Assembly (NCBI GenBank): GCA_903932685.1 | Contig: CAIZGX010000005.1 | Location: forward strand, 1 to 37,159 | Direction of reading: 5' to 3' | From: an uncultured Bacteroidota bacterium | GTDB lineage: Bacteria > Bacteroidota > Bacteroidia > Flavobacteriales_D > Sanyastnellaceae | DNA: 37,159 nucleotides | In this document: positions 25,247-34,430 of the stretch, piece after piece | Numbering within the stretch: the first letter of the stretch is position 1 | Layout: the number at the start of each line of letters is the position of its first letter | The notes under the pieces: generated by a model | Databases searched by the model: none | What the model was told of the DNA's origin: nothing | The model's input: only the letters and a program-made list of their open reading frames with translations | Translations under genes and position numbers: made by a program

Positions 25247-26902
25247 ATGAATCTTATTCCTTGGATATTACTTCTGTTGTTAATTGCTATTCAATGCGCG
25301 ACCACTCCTGCTTTCATGAAGCGCAGCGGATTGGATTTCAAGTTGCCGGGGTTCATTCCTATTCTGCATTTCCTTCCGTTATTAAAAATAATTGGAAGAC
25401 CTTGGTATTGGTTCTTGTTGCTGTTAGTGCCGGGCGTGAACCTCATTATGTTGGTTATTGTAAATGTTGAAGTTGGAATAGTTTTCAATCAACGATCAGC
25501 AGCCAGCCAATGGAAATTCGGTGCGTTGCCGTGGTATGCACTTTATGAATTGGCCTTCAAAAAGAACGAAGAAAAATATGTAGGTCCGCGCAATTGGAAA
25601 GACAAGAAAAAAAGCTGGGGCCGCGAATGGGGAGAAGCTATTTTGTTCGCCGTTGTTGCTGCAAGTATTATTCGTTCATTCACCTTCGAAGCCTTCACCA
25701 TACCTACTCCATCTATGGAAGCAAGTATGAAAGTGGGCGATTACTTATTCGTAGACAAGTTCACTTACGGAACGCGCTTGCCCATGACTCCGGTTTCAAT
25801 TCCGTTCTTCCACAATGCCATTCCAGGCGGATTAACGAACAGCTATCTCAGTTGGTTCAGTCTTCCTTATCTGCGCACACCTGGATTCGGAAAAGTAGAA
25901 CGCTTCGATCCGGTGGTATTCAACTTCCCGAATGGAGATACCGTATTGATTGACCCGTATTACGTTGGACATAACTACTCTGAATTGCTTCGCAACGAAG
26001 CAATAACAATGGCTGGAGGAAATATCGACACGTACTTATCAGACAAAGCGAAATACGACGCCATGGCGCGAAACAATTTCAACGATAAAAAAGTATGTAA
26101 GTCGTGTCGTGAGAACACTCCCGGCGGAAGAGGAAATTTGAAAATCGGTGGAACGCGTTACCGTCCACTCGACAAAAAAGAGATGTACATCAAGCGTTGT
26201 ATTGGTCTTCCTTGGGAAACGTTGGAAGTCCGCGACGGACAAGTATTCATTAACGGATCTGCGATTGAAAACAAAGCTGGAATGATGTGGAATCATATGA
26301 TTTCGGTTTCTTCTCCATCAGCTATTTCAAAACTTCAACGTGACTTCGGAAAACTGAACAGCGAAATTCAAATGATGAATCAAGAGGGAAATTTATTGCT
26401 TGTTCCTTTGACATCTGATGAAGCCTATAAAATGAAGGGCATGTCAGCGGACTTCCCTAGTGTTGTTCAGTTCCAAGACACCACTTCAGATCATTCGCTT
26501 TCCATATACCCGAACTCCAATGATTATCCGTTTAGCGAATGGTCAAGCGATCGTTTCGGACCGTTAACAATTCCGGCAGAAGGCATGACCATTGAAATGT
26601 CGCACGATGCCTTTGTTCGTTATGGCCGTGTAATAAGCGCTTACGAAGGAAATAGCATTGCTGAAAAAGACGGCAAGATTTTCATCAATGGACAAGAAGC
26701 CGCAACGTACACGTTCAAACAGAATTATTATTTCATGATGGGAGATAACCGTCACCACAGTGCTGACAGTCGTTTCTGGGGATTCGTTCCGGCAGACCAC
26801 ATTGTTGGAAAAGCGGTTTTCACCTGGTTCTCGAAAGAGAATATGGATTACCATGGAAGCAATAAGATTCGTTGGGATCGTATCTTCCATCTGGTAGATT
26901 AA
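25247..26902 (+). CDS. lepB: Signal peptidase I
   Basis: LepB cleaves signal peptides of exported proteins at the outer face of the inner membrane. The 551-residue protein has an N-terminal hydrophobic region (about 4-20 and 37-76), another membrane segment (about 130-145), then the S26 domain. Nucleophile S156 lies in 'TIPTPSMEA', general base K316 in 'MYIKRCIGLPWE', and 'MGDNRHHSADSRFWG' at 498-511 is box E. It is much longer than E. coli LepB (324) because of inserts between S156 and K316 and between K316 and box E; the first holds a CxxC ('VCKSCREN', C284/C287). Large forms like this are usual in Bacteroidota. It follows dapB by 24 bases and precedes the WbqC gene by 9. Confidence 0.96.
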   Translation: MNLIPWILLLLLIAIQCATTPAFMKRSGLDFKLPGFIPILHFLPLLKIIGRPWYWFLLLLVPGVNLIMLVIVNVEVGIVFNQRSAASQWKFGALPWYALYELAFKKNEEKYVGPRNWKDKKKSWGREWGEAILFAVVAASIIRSFTFEAFTIPTPSMEASMKVGDYLFVDKFTYGTRLPMTPVSIPFFHNAIPGGLTNSYLSWFSLPYLRTPGFGKVERFDPVVFNFPNGDTVLIDPYYVGHNYSELLRNEAITMAGGNIDTYLSDKAKYDAMARNNFNDKKVCKSCRENTPGGRGNLKIGGTRYRPLDKKEMYIKRCIGLPWETLEVRDGQVFINGSAIENKAGMMWNHMISVSSPSAISKLQRDFGKLNSEIQMMNQEGNLLLVPLTSDEAYKMKGMSADFPSVVQFQDTTSDHSLSIYPNSNDYPFSEWSSDRFGPLTIPAEGMTIEMSHDAFVRYGRVISAYEGNSIAEKDGKIFINGQEAATYTFKQNYYFMMGDNRHHSADSRFWGFVPADHIVGKAVFTWFSKENMDYHGSNKIRWDRIFHLVD

Positions 26903-26911
26903 GAATTTCGA

Positions 26912-27544
26912 ATGAACGCGCTTCCGCTCTGTTGCTTCGCTCCTGTAAGCTGGTATGTTTTGTATGCTGAAGACAGCTTCGCGCTGAGCGAAGAAGAATA
27001 TTTTCAGAAGCAGACGTATCGCAATCGATTCGACATACTCACGGGTAACGGCGTTCAAACATTAACGATTCCAGTTGAATCGACTGGTGGAGAACGAAAG
27101 CTTCTTCGCGATATTCGTATTAGTCCGGAATACAATGGGAAGAAAACACTGCAAGCCATTCGCAGCGCCTACGGCAATTCAGCCATGTATGATTTCATTG
27201 AACAGGAATTGGAAGAACTTTTTTTGAAGGAGGAAAAATTTCTTTTTGATTTCAATATGAGGTCACACAACTGGGTGTGTAGGTGGTATCCCCAAATCCC
27301 TAAGGGAAGATTGATTGAATCAAAGATTCCAGAGGAAAGATTGGCGGAGCCAAAGATTCACTTCGTGAAAGAAATGGAGGTGGAAAGATGGAAGCAGCGT
27401 GGGACAAGGCCGGTTGAGTTGAAGAGTTATCCGCAAGTGTTTGCCGATCGATTTCCGTTTGAAAAAGATCTTTCCATTCTCGATGCTATTTTCAATTTAG
27501 GAAAGACCTCTGTGAAGGCCCTTGGGCATGTTAACAATTCCTGA
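26912..27544 (+). CDS. WbqC family protein
   Basis: The 210-residue product matches the WbqC-like pattern: 'CCFAPVSWYVLYA' start, 'SEEEYFQKQTYRNRFDIL' (the E.Y.KQ.YRNR signature), and 'LTIPVE'. The family was named from O-antigen clusters and its function is not established. Here it is in a housekeeping neighbourhood instead, as is common in Bacteroidota. Residues near 130-152 contain a tandem repeated insertion (RLIESKIPEE / RLAEPKIHF) that corresponds to a DNA repeat. It begins 9 bases after lepB, so it is probably part of that operon. Confidence 0.85.
   Translation: MNALPLCCFAPVSWYVLYAEDSFALSEEEYFQKQTYRNRFDILTGNGVQTLTIPVESTGGERKLLRDIRISPEYNGKKTLQAIRSAYGNSAMYDFIEQELEELFLKEEKFLFDFNMRSHNWVCRWYPQIPKGRLIESKIPEERLAEPKIHFVKEMEVERWKQRGTRPVELKSYPQVFADRFPFEKDLSILDAIFNLGKTSVKALGHVNNS
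27305..27359 (+). repeat. Tandem 25/26-bp repeat inside the WbqC gene
   Basis: Two related units, 27305-27329 and 27334-27359, each begin GGAA(A)GATTG and end CAAAGATTC, separated by 4 bases. They keep the frame and add about 20 residues to a family region that is normally shorter. Directly upstream CCCTAAGGG (27298-27306) forms a small palindrome. Confidence 0.6.
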
Positions 27545-27574
27545 AATTAGTTTCGTTTTTCGCTGAAAGCATTG

Positions 27575-27582
27575 CATTTTTG
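27575..27582 (+). promoter_or_regulatory. Possible -7 promoter element of gldG
   Basis: CATTTTTG matches TAnnTTTG at all but the first base and lies 5 bases before the gldG ATG, in the 43-base gap after the WbqC gene. No clear TTG is present at -33, so gldG may equally be read through from upstream. Confidence 0.3.
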
Positions 27583-27587
27583 CATAG

Positions 27588-29327
27588 ATGAAGAAACGCA
27601 ATTCCGACCTCGTTCAATTTTTTCTAACTGTAGGCATTCTGTGCGCTGTTGCGTTGCTTTCCTCAGTGATTTTTTTCAAATTAGATATTACTGCCGAAAA
27701 GAGAAATTCGCTTTCGAAAACATCGTTAGACATGTTGGAAAGTTTGGAGGAGCCTGTGTATGTGCGTGTGTATTTGCATGGCGAATTTCCCGCTGACTAC
27801 AAGCGTTTGGAACAAGCTGTAGAGGAGCGTTTGGCTGAATTCAATAGTTTAAGCAACGGACTGATTGAATACGAATTCATTGATCCTTATGAAGAAGCCG
27901 ACGAGAAAAAGCGTCAAGAAATTTTCACCGCACTAGATGAAAAGGGATTGAAGTTTTCGAACATCACCTACGAACAAGACGGTGCAGAAGTCAACAAAAT
28001 TATCTGGCCGGGTGCTATTGTGGAATACAAAGGCAAGGAATATCCTGTGCAGTTCATGCGAAGCGAAATGCCGTTGTCAGATCCTGAAATGGTCAACTTC
28101 TCTGTAAACAATTTGGAATACGAATTGGCGAGCAGTTTCCGCAGAATTTTGCGTGATCGCAAGCCTTTGATTGGTGTGTTGGAAGGACACAAAGAAATTC
28201 AACGTATTCACATGGCCGATTTGCTTTACACGTTGAAAGACAATTACAACGTGAAGCCTGTTACCATCAATGGGAAATTAAATGCATTGAGCGACAAGCT
28301 TCCGGAATTTCAGTACCGCTCGAATGCCTACGACATGCTTATTGTAGCAGGTCCGGATACTGTTATTCCCGACAAAGACCGTTTCCTCATTGACCAGTTT
28401 GTGATGAACGGAGGAAAAGTATTGTGGATGCTCGACGCGCTTCATATGGATTTAGACAGCATTAAGACTGGTGGATTGGCCATGGCAGTTTCAAACGAAA
28501 ACGGCTTGTACGAAATGCTTTATGAATACGGCGTTCGCTTGAACCGAAACATGGTCGTTGATTTTCAAGGCGCTCCCATTATTCTAGACAAGGGTCCTAT
28601 GGGCAATCAGAGAAGTTATGTGGAAAAGAGCAACTACTTCGCTCCTATTCTCACTTCAGAAAAACACTCTCATCCGATTGCTGCGAACCTCGATCCGATA
28701 TTCACAGAATTCGCAGGATCTATCGACACCGTAAATCAAGACAAGAACATTCGCAAGACTCCCTTCTTGTTTTCTTCCGATTTAGCAAAAGAATTTAAAG
28801 CGCCTGTTCGAATAGACCTGGAATTGTTGCGCGAGACAGGAGACTATTTCAAAACCAACAACAAACCGAATCAGGTGATGGGTATTTTGTTGGAAGGAAC
28901 CTTCTCTTCTGCCTTCAACGATTATCTTCCAGATAGCGTAAGGAAATCTCCAGAGATTGCATACCGCTCTTCGAGTGAGCCAACACGCATGATTGTTATT
29001 TCAGACGCCGACATTGCGTATAACGAAGTTCAAGTTGAAAACGGAAAAGAATATCCTTTGCCACTGGGATATAGCAAGCAGTTCAAGCGTGTGGTATACG
29101 ACAACAAAGATTTGCTTTTGAATTGCGTTAACTTTTTGTTGGACGATGCAAGTCTAATTGACGTTCGTTCACGAAACATTCAAGTGAGAAAACTTGACAA
29201 GGATAAAATTTCCAACGAAAAAAATTATTGGAAATCGCTGAATACTGCATCTCCCCTTTTCGTGTTGGCCATCTTCGGAACGACAGTTATTTACTCAAGA
29301 AAAAAGCGTTGGACCAAGCAGAACTAA
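27588..29327 (+). CDS. gldG: GldG, gliding-motility-type ABC transporter auxiliary protein
   Basis: The 579-residue protein has an N-terminal transmembrane helix (about 11-30), a long periplasmic part and a C-terminal helix (about 552-568) followed by a basic tail, the layout of GldG. The start 'FFKLDITAEKRNSLSKTS' and inner 'YLHGEFPADYKRLEQAV' and 'VNNLEYELASSFRRI' blocks are family hallmarks. In Flavobacterium johnsoniae GldG works with GldF (permease) and GldA (ATPase) in an ABC transporter involved in gliding. Here gldF is not adjacent: the WbqC gene is upstream and a DUF4340-like gene starts 1 base after the stop. Gliding of this organism is not proven by this gene alone. Confidence 0.93.
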   Translation: MKKRNSDLVQFFLTVGILCAVALLSSVIFFKLDITAEKRNSLSKTSLDMLESLEEPVYVRVYLHGEFPADYKRLEQAVEERLAEFNSLSNGLIEYEFIDPYEEADEKKRQEIFTALDEKGLKFSNITYEQDGAEVNKIIWPGAIVEYKGKEYPVQFMRSEMPLSDPEMVNFSVNNLEYELASSFRRILRDRKPLIGVLEGHKEIQRIHMADLLYTLKDNYNVKPVTINGKLNALSDKLPEFQYRSNAYDMLIVAGPDTVIPDKDRFLIDQFVMNGGKVLWMLDALHMDLDSIKTGGLAMAVSNENGLYEMLYEYGVRLNRNMVVDFQGAPIILDKGPMGNQRSYVEKSNYFAPILTSEKHSHPIAANLDPIFTEFAGSIDTVNQDKNIRKTPFLFSSDLAKEFKAPVRIDLELLRETGDYFKTNNKPNQVMGILLEGTFSSAFNDYLPDSVRKSPEIAYRSSSEPTRMIVISDADIAYNEVQVENGKEYPLPLGYSKQFKRVVYDNKDLLLNCVNFLLDDASLIDVRSRNIQVRKLDKDKISNEKNYWKSLNTASPLFVLAIFGTTVIYSRKKRWTKQN

Positions 29328-29328
29328 G

Positions 29329-30366
29329 ATGAAAAAAAAGAATGTTATTCTCCTTGTGTTGTTTTTAATTCTTGCAGGGACTGCTGTTTTCCTTTATCCG
29401 AAGTTAAGTAAGAAAAATTCCACCGGAGACAATCCGTTCATGCAGTTTTCTATTGAAGACACGGCATCTATTTCGAAAATTACCATTCAAGATAGAAGCG
29501 GAACTGTCGCGTTATTGGAACGAAAGAACGAAAGCAAGGAATGGACCATCAACAAAAAATACAATGCGCGTAAGGATGTCATCAAACTTCTTCTTGAATG
29601 TTTCCATGACATTCGTGTAAGAGGAAATGTTCCAACCAAGATGCGTGACAACATGATGAGTGTGATGGCGACTTCGGCGAAGGAAGTGAAGATCTATGGC
29701 AAGAACAACGAGCTTTTAAAGACCTATTTCGTTGGTCCAAACACTCAAGACCATATGGGCACCATTATGTTGTTGGAAACGGTTGAAGACGGCCGCAGCG
29801 AAGAACCCTACATTACCCACATCGAAGGATTCACTGGATTCTTGAATCCACGCTTCTTCATTGATGAAATGGAATGGCGCAGTACCGATATTTTTTACTA
29901 TCCGAATAACGACATTGCTGAAATTGAATTGTTGCACATGACAGACCCGTCTAGCAGCTTCAAGTTAACGCACTTCGGAAATAACAAACTTAAATTCGAG
30001 CGCTACTTAAATGGGAAGCTTACCCCTTTTGCTCAGCTCGACACCGCGTTGGCCTTCGATTTAATGAAACGTATGCGCAAAGTAAATTTAGAGAGCTATA
30101 ACACCATGCTTAAGCCATCCGCGGCCGATTCAATCAAGAACATTGCACCTACGTTTGTATTGCGCGTAAAGAACAATGCTGGGGCTATTACTTCTCTTAA
30201 TTTGTATTTGAAGAAAGCAAAGCAAATGACTCCTGATGCAACTGGACAAATGACACCGTTTGACCCTGAGTATTTCTGGGCAAAGACAGACGCGAACGAA
30301 ATAGGACTTGCTCAGTTCTTTGTTTTCGAACCGTTGCTGCAGCCTGCAGGATTTTACGGGAGATAA
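29329..30366 (+). CDS. DUF4340-like membrane-anchored protein
   Basis: The 345-residue protein has one N-terminal helix (about 5-22) and a periplasmic beta-rich domain. The first part 'DTASISKITIQDRSGTVALLERKNESKEWTIN' (seen as the motif ITIQDRSG...W.IN) and 'YFVGPNTQDHMGTIMLLE' resemble DUF4340, a domain frequently found beside or fused to GldG-type ABC proteins. It follows gldG after one base with matching strand, so it is probably an accessory to the same transporter. The convergent RNA methyltransferase gene ends 1 base beyond its stop. Confidence 0.8.
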   Translation: MKKKNVILLVLFLILAGTAVFLYPKLSKKNSTGDNPFMQFSIEDTASISKITIQDRSGTVALLERKNESKEWTINKKYNARKDVIKLLLECFHDIRVRGNVPTKMRDNMMSVMATSAKEVKIYGKNNELLKTYFVGPNTQDHMGTIMLLETVEDGRSEEPYITHIEGFTGFLNPRFFIDEMEWRSTDIFYYPNNDIAEIELLHMTDPSSSFKLTHFGNNKLKFERYLNGKLTPFAQLDTALAFDLMKRMRKVNLESYNTMLKPSAADSIKNIAPTFVLRVKNNAGAITSLNLYLKKAKQMTPDATGQMTPFDPEYFWAKTDANEIGLAQFFVFEPLLQPAGFYGR

Positions 30367-30367
30367 A

Positions 30368-31099
30368 TTATTTTCTGGAAGTGGAAAGCGCAAATAGCGC
30401 GATTCCAGCTGCAATAGCAGCGTTCAAGCTTTCGGCCTCGCCCGATGCAGGAATGGTGAGATGTTCTTGCGCGGCATGCACAAACTCATTCGACACACCA
30501 TGACTTTCGCTTCCAACTACCAATGCCCATTTTTCCGGTGCACGAAATTCTTGAATGGGAGTGCCATTCAAATCAGCAGCTAAGACGGGAATAGCATTCG
30601 ATTTACAAAACTGAATAATTTCTTGTCCTGAAGTCATAACTATGGAAAGACGCAGAATACTGCCCATGGTCGCTTGAATAACTTTCGGATTGAATGGATC
30701 TACGCAATGTTCATCGAGTAACAGTGCGTCAACTCCGAACCATTCACATGTGCGAATAAGAGTTCCTAAATTTCCTGGATCTGAAATTGAATTTGCGATG
30801 CAGAACGTTTTCCCTTTCACCGATATCAAACTTGCTAAAGATTGTTTCAAAACGGCCAGGTATCCAGGTGCGTTCGTAAGGCTTGAAATCTGTTCCATGT
30901 CACGCATGTGAATCAAAGGCACCTTCATTTCCTCTGAGAATTCCCCGTCAGTCGTAAAGACCTTCAACACAGTTTCGCTCGACTTCAATGCCTCTTCCAC
31001 CGCCTTTCTTCCTTCCACAACGAACAATAGCTCTTGCATTCTGAATTTCTTCTGCTGCAAAGAGCGAATTAGTTTGATTTCGTTCTTGGAAATGGACAT
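30368..31099 (-). CDS. TrmH/SpoU-family RNA 2'-O-methyltransferase
   Basis: The 243-residue enzyme is expected to transfer a methyl group from SAM to a ribose 2'-OH in rRNA or tRNA. It has the N-terminal substrate-binding domain ('KNEIKLIRSLQQKKFR', 'FVVEGRKAVEEAL') and the knotted SPOUT domain with motif 1 'DPGNLGTLIRTCEWFG', motif 2 'LVVGSESHGVS', and motif 3 'IPASGEAESLNAAIAAGI'. This set defines the TrmH class; the exact nucleotide cannot be read from sequence. It diverges from tamL across 41 bases. Confidence 0.95.
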   Translation of the reverse strand: MSISKNEIKLIRSLQQKKFRMQELLFVVEGRKAVEEALKSSETVLKVFTTDGEFSEEMKVPLIHMRDMEQISSLTNAPGYLAVLKQSLASLISVKGKTFCIANSISDPGNLGTLIRTCEWFGVDALLLDEHCVDPFNPKVIQATMGSILRLSIVMTSGQEIIQFCKSNAIPVLAADLNGTPIQEFRAPEKWALVVGSESHGVSNEFVHAAQEHLTIPASGEAESLNAAIAAGIALFALSTSRK

Positions 31100-31127
31100 T
31101 AAATTTTATTTCTACAAAGATGCGTTA

Positions 31128-31135
31128 GATATTTG
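31128..31135 (+). promoter_or_regulatory. Possible -7 promoter element of tamL
   Basis: GATATTTG matches TAnnTTTG except at the first base and lies 5 bases before the ATG at 31141. It fits the short-leader arrangement seen upstream of several genes in the window; no strong -33 is visible. Confidence 0.3.
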
Positions 31136-31140
31136 TACAA

Positions 31141-33708
31141 ATGATGCAAAAGAAGATTTTTCAAAAACGTTGGTTCGTACAAACACTTGTTGGTGTAGTT
31201 CTTTGCCTCACTTATTCTTCTTGCGCCATTCAAAATAACTTGCGTGATGGTGAGGTTTATTTCGAAGATCATAAGATTGATTTCGTTGGACAGAAAAACG
31301 AATTACTTCCTACCACCGGGGTTAGCTCCGACGAGCTTTTGTATTTAACGAAGTTGAAGCCCAATCGAAAAACGTTAATGTTCCGATTGAATATGCGCTT
31401 GAATACTTTTGTTCCAGGGAAGTTTTTAGAACAATCAAAAGTTCGCATTGACAAGCGTTGCGCTCGAATAAATAAAAAGCGCTACGATAAAGAAACGAAG
31501 AAAAACAAAAAGCACAAAGACCCTAAGACGTGCAATGGACTGTGGCCTTGGCTTGCCTATACTGTAGGAGAGCCACCTGTTTTACTAGATACCATGCTCG
31601 TTAACAAAGGAGCAAGACAAATGGAAATCTATTTGCGTAAGAATGGTTATTTCAATGCAGAGGTTAATGGAGAAAGTATTATTAACGCAGAAAAAAGTTT
31701 ATTCTGGAAAGAAGGGAAGAAGAGTCGTGTGGTTTATCATGTTGAGCTGAAAGACTTGTACACCATTAAAAATGTTGAGTGGACAACAGATGACGCTAAC
31801 ATAAAAAAACAGCTTCCGAAACTTCAAGAAAAATCTTTGGTTAAAGCTAACGAACGCTTTCGCGTAACAAACCTAGATGCTGAGCGAGCCAGAATTACAT
31901 TGTTCTTGAGTAACGAAGGCTTCTACGAATTCATACCTGACTATATCGTCTATCAGTTAGACACTGTTACTTCTCCAAAAGAAGTAAACGTTAAACTCAC
32001 TGTTCTCAACCAAAAGGCACTCGATGGTTATGGAAATTTCACCGGAAAAACATTGCCTCATCGTAAGTTTTATATCGGAGAAATTTCGTTCAACACCTCT
32101 TTCAATCCATTGGATCCCAATGAGACTCCGACCGACACCATTGAATACAAAGGGCTAGACATTTATAGCGTTGGCTTATCGTGTGTGAAGCCTGTTATAC
32201 TCGACAGACGCGTTGAAGTTAAAGAAACGCAACTCTACCAACAGCGCTATCTCGATGAGACGTATAAACGCTTCACCCAGTTAGGTGTTTTCAAGACAGT
32301 GAACATTCAACTTTCACCGCGTAACGATGCCAAAACGGGACAAGCCTTGCTCGATGTTAAAGTGTTGTTGGCGCCGAACAAAAAGCAAGCGTTAAGTTTC
32401 GACCCGCGGGTGACCAACCGCTCGGGCAACATGGGTATTTATGGCAACTTCATATACAAACATCGCAATGTCTTTCGCGGGGCAGAGTCGTTTGAATTCA
32501 AGACGGTTGTCGGAGCTGAAGCTTCCCAAGTGTTGGGTGACGGCTCTGCGAACACCGGCAATCAAATTGTTCAGCGTACTTTTCAACTGAACACCTTCGA
32601 AATTGGTCCGGAATTGAATTTGATTTTACCGCGGTTGTTTCCGCGCGACTTGGCGAAGACGAGCCGAAGCAACGATCCGAAAACTACCCTGCGTGCCGGA
32701 TTGAATTATCAGCGCAGACCCGATTATACGCGAACACTTTCACAGGTGAGTTTCGGATGGACTTTCATTGAAAATCCAGAGACTGTATCTTCATTCGATA
32801 TTGAATGGGCGGAATTGAGTGTCATTAAAATTGATCGTTCTGCCGCTTTCGATCAATGGTTAGGGTCGCTGAACGACAGCTATTTGGCGAACAGTTATCA
32901 AGATCACTTGATCTTAGCCTCTCGATTGGGATATACCGTAAACACGCAGAAAGACGGCAACCAACCCCGCGCATTTTACTACCGCGGAAACATTATTGAA
33001 GGAGCGGGCAATTTACTTCGTGCGGTTTATCAACGCCTTCCAAATACAGATACTGATTCTTTGGGTAGCTACGAGATTAACAACATTCGCTTTGCGCAAT
33101 ATGTGAAGTCGGATCACGATGTGCGCTTCTATACGCAAAAGGATGACCGCAATAAATTCGCTTTTCGCGCATTTGTTGGTGTTGGTATACCTCTGAAAAA
33201 TCTATCTTCCCTACCCTTCGAAAAAAGTTATTTCAGTGGTGGTGCGAACGGATTGCGCGCGTGGCAAGCACGAACGCTGGGGCCAGGTAGTTTTCGCGAC
33301 ACGACGTTGGTTCGTTCGTTCAACAACATTGGCGATATAAAATTGGAATTCAATGCGGAATATCGTTTCAAGATTACGCACATGTTTCAAGCTGCTTTTT
33401 TCGTAGATGCTGGAAATATTTGGATAGCGAACAAAGACAACAGTCGTCCGAATGCAGAGTTCGATAAGAATCGTTTTTATAAAGAGTTCGCGCTGGGTGC
33501 TGGTGCTGGATTGCGCTTCGATTTCGATTTCTTTATTGTTCGAATGGATGTTGGAATTCCGTTGAGAGATCCGTTGAAAGTCGATGGAGAAAAATGGCTG
33601 TGGCAAGGGAAAGAGGAGTACAATGCATTTCTTTCCAACGTGAATAATTCTCCGAGCACATTCAAACTTCAACCCGTGCTGAACTTGGGATTGGGATTTC
33701 CTTTCTAA
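31141..33708 (+). CDS. tamL: TamL-type outer-membrane assembly lipoprotein (BamA/TamA superfamily)
   Basis: The 855-residue protein has a lipoprotein signal ending 'TYSSC' (Cys 28, then AIQNN), POTRA-like domains over about 40-400 ('IDFVGQKNELLPTT', 'VEWTTDDANIKKQLP', 'FYIGEISFNTSFN'), and a C-terminal Omp85 beta barrel. Barrel signatures are 'GGANGLRAWQARTLGPGSF' near 700-718 and the closing 'PVLNLGLGFPF' with terminal phenylalanine. In Bacteroidota TamL replaces TamA and works with TamB in outer-membrane biogenesis or lipid transport. It is divergent from the TrmH-type gene; no tamB is adjacent. Its stop overlaps the convergent plsC stop (33705-33708). The second codon is also ATG, so the start could be 3 bases later. 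Confidence 0.93.
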   Translation: MMQKKIFQKRWFVQTLVGVVLCLTYSSCAIQNNLRDGEVYFEDHKIDFVGQKNELLPTTGVSSDELLYLTKLKPNRKTLMFRLNMRLNTFVPGKFLEQSKVRIDKRCARINKKRYDKETKKNKKHKDPKTCNGLWPWLAYTVGEPPVLLDTMLVNKGARQMEIYLRKNGYFNAEVNGESIINAEKSLFWKEGKKSRVVYHVELKDLYTIKNVEWTTDDANIKKQLPKLQEKSLVKANERFRVTNLDAERARITLFLSNEGFYEFIPDYIVYQLDTVTSPKEVNVKLTVLNQKALDGYGNFTGKTLPHRKFYIGEISFNTSFNPLDPNETPTDTIEYKGLDIYSVGLSCVKPVILDRRVEVKETQLYQQRYLDETYKRFTQLGVFKTVNIQLSPRNDAKTGQALLDVKVLLAPNKKQALSFDPRVTNRSGNMGIYGNFIYKHRNVFRGAESFEFKTVVGAEASQVLGDGSANTGNQIVQRTFQLNTFEIGPELNLILPRLFPRDLAKTSRSNDPKTTLRAGLNYQRRPDYTRTLSQVSFGWTFIENPETVSSFDIEWAELSVIKIDRSAAFDQWLGSLNDSYLANSYQDHLILASRLGYTVNTQKDGNQPRAFYYRGNIIEGAGNLLRAVYQRLPNTDTDSLGSYEINNIRFAQYVKSDHDVRFYTQKDDRNKFAFRAFVGVGIPLKNLSSLPFEKSYFSGGANGLRAWQARTLGPGSFRDTTLVRSFNNIGDIKLEFNAEYRFKITHMFQAAFFVDAGNIWIANKDNSRPNAEFDKNRFYKEFALGAGAGLRFDFDFFIVRMDVGIPLRDPLKVDGEKWLWQGKEEYNAFLSNVNNSPSTFKLQPVLNLGLGFPF

Positions 33709-34430
33709 CCTTTTTCTATTTCTTGTTGAATAAGCGAGCGGGTGTGACTCGCCATTTCTTCAATAGACATGTCGAAGAATTCTTCACTATTCAAGGCTGG
33801 CAAAACGCGTAATTTCACGGTTGCAGGACGAAGAAAAAAACTACCACTGGCTAAAGCCTTCGCGCTTCCAATTATGGCTATGGGAACAATTGGAATTCTT
33901 CCTTCTTTCGAAATAGTAAAAACACCTTTTTTAAATTGAAGCAACTCATCTGTCTTCGTTCGCGTTCCTTCTGGAAAAGCGGCAATGCTCTTTCCTCCTT
34001 GAATATCCTGAATGGCAGTGCGCATGCTAGCCATGGCACGTTCTCTGTTTTTCCGGTCAACGAAAATCATTCCTACAATTTTCATGTATTGACTTAGAAT
34101 AGGAATCTTCTTCAACTCAATTTTCCCTATAAAAAATAGCGGCCGATTCACTCGTGTGCAGATGATAGGTATGTCTAATTGTGAAGCGTGATTCGCTGCA
34201 TAAATTGCCGGCACATCGAGAATGTTTTCCAATCCCGTTTCCTTCACACGAACCATTGAAATGGCTAGAATAACTGGAGAGAAAATGTAGTATCCCATTA
34301 TTCTATGCGAATACGTTGGATTAGTAACCAGCGCGAATACCATTCCAAACAGTCCACAGAAAATGGTCCAAACAAGCAACAAAATAAGTTGCAGGATATT
34401 TATTGGAAACCACAAAACTTTTGAAATCAT
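33705..34430 (-). CDS. plsC: 1-acyl-sn-glycerol-3-phosphate acyltransferase (PlsC-like)
   Basis: The 241-residue membrane enzyme transfers an acyl chain to lysophosphatidic acid in phospholipid synthesis. It has an N-terminal helix (about 8-35), the catalytic HX4D box 'NHASQLD' near 79-85, the substrate block 'FVDRKNR', and 'FPEGTRTK' near 154-161. A second hydrophobic stretch follows about 175-190. The start at 34430 was chosen because it overlaps the stop of the upstream gene by 4 bases (ATGA) and 'MISKVLWFPIN' begins the membrane domain; the longer frame to 34556 lies wholly within the neighbouring gene. Ether or lyso substrates cannot be told apart by sequence. Confidence 0.93.
   Translation of the reverse strand: MISKVLWFPINILQLILLLVWTIFCGLFGMVFALVTNPTYSHRIMGYYIFSPVILAISMVRVKETGLENILDVPAIYAANHASQLDIPIICTRVNRPLFFIGKIELKKIPILSQYMKIVGMIFVDRKNRERAMASMRTAIQDIQGGKSIAAFPEGTRTKTDELLQFKKGVFTISKEGRIPIVPIAIIGSAKALASGSFFLRPATVKLRVLPALNSEEFFDMSIEEMASHTRSLIQQEIEKG

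Noticed and set aside
26564-27058. 164-residue minus-strand frame across lepB and the WbqC gene
   Set aside because: It is antisense to two clear protein families and shows no family motif or start signal.
27545-27587. Degraded gldF upstream of gldG
   Set aside because: Only 43 bases separate the WbqC gene from gldG, and no GldF-like sequence is present in any frame.
33211-33672. 153-residue minus-strand frame inside tamL
   Set aside because: It is antisense to the conserved beta-barrel part of TamL and lacks any recognisable motif.
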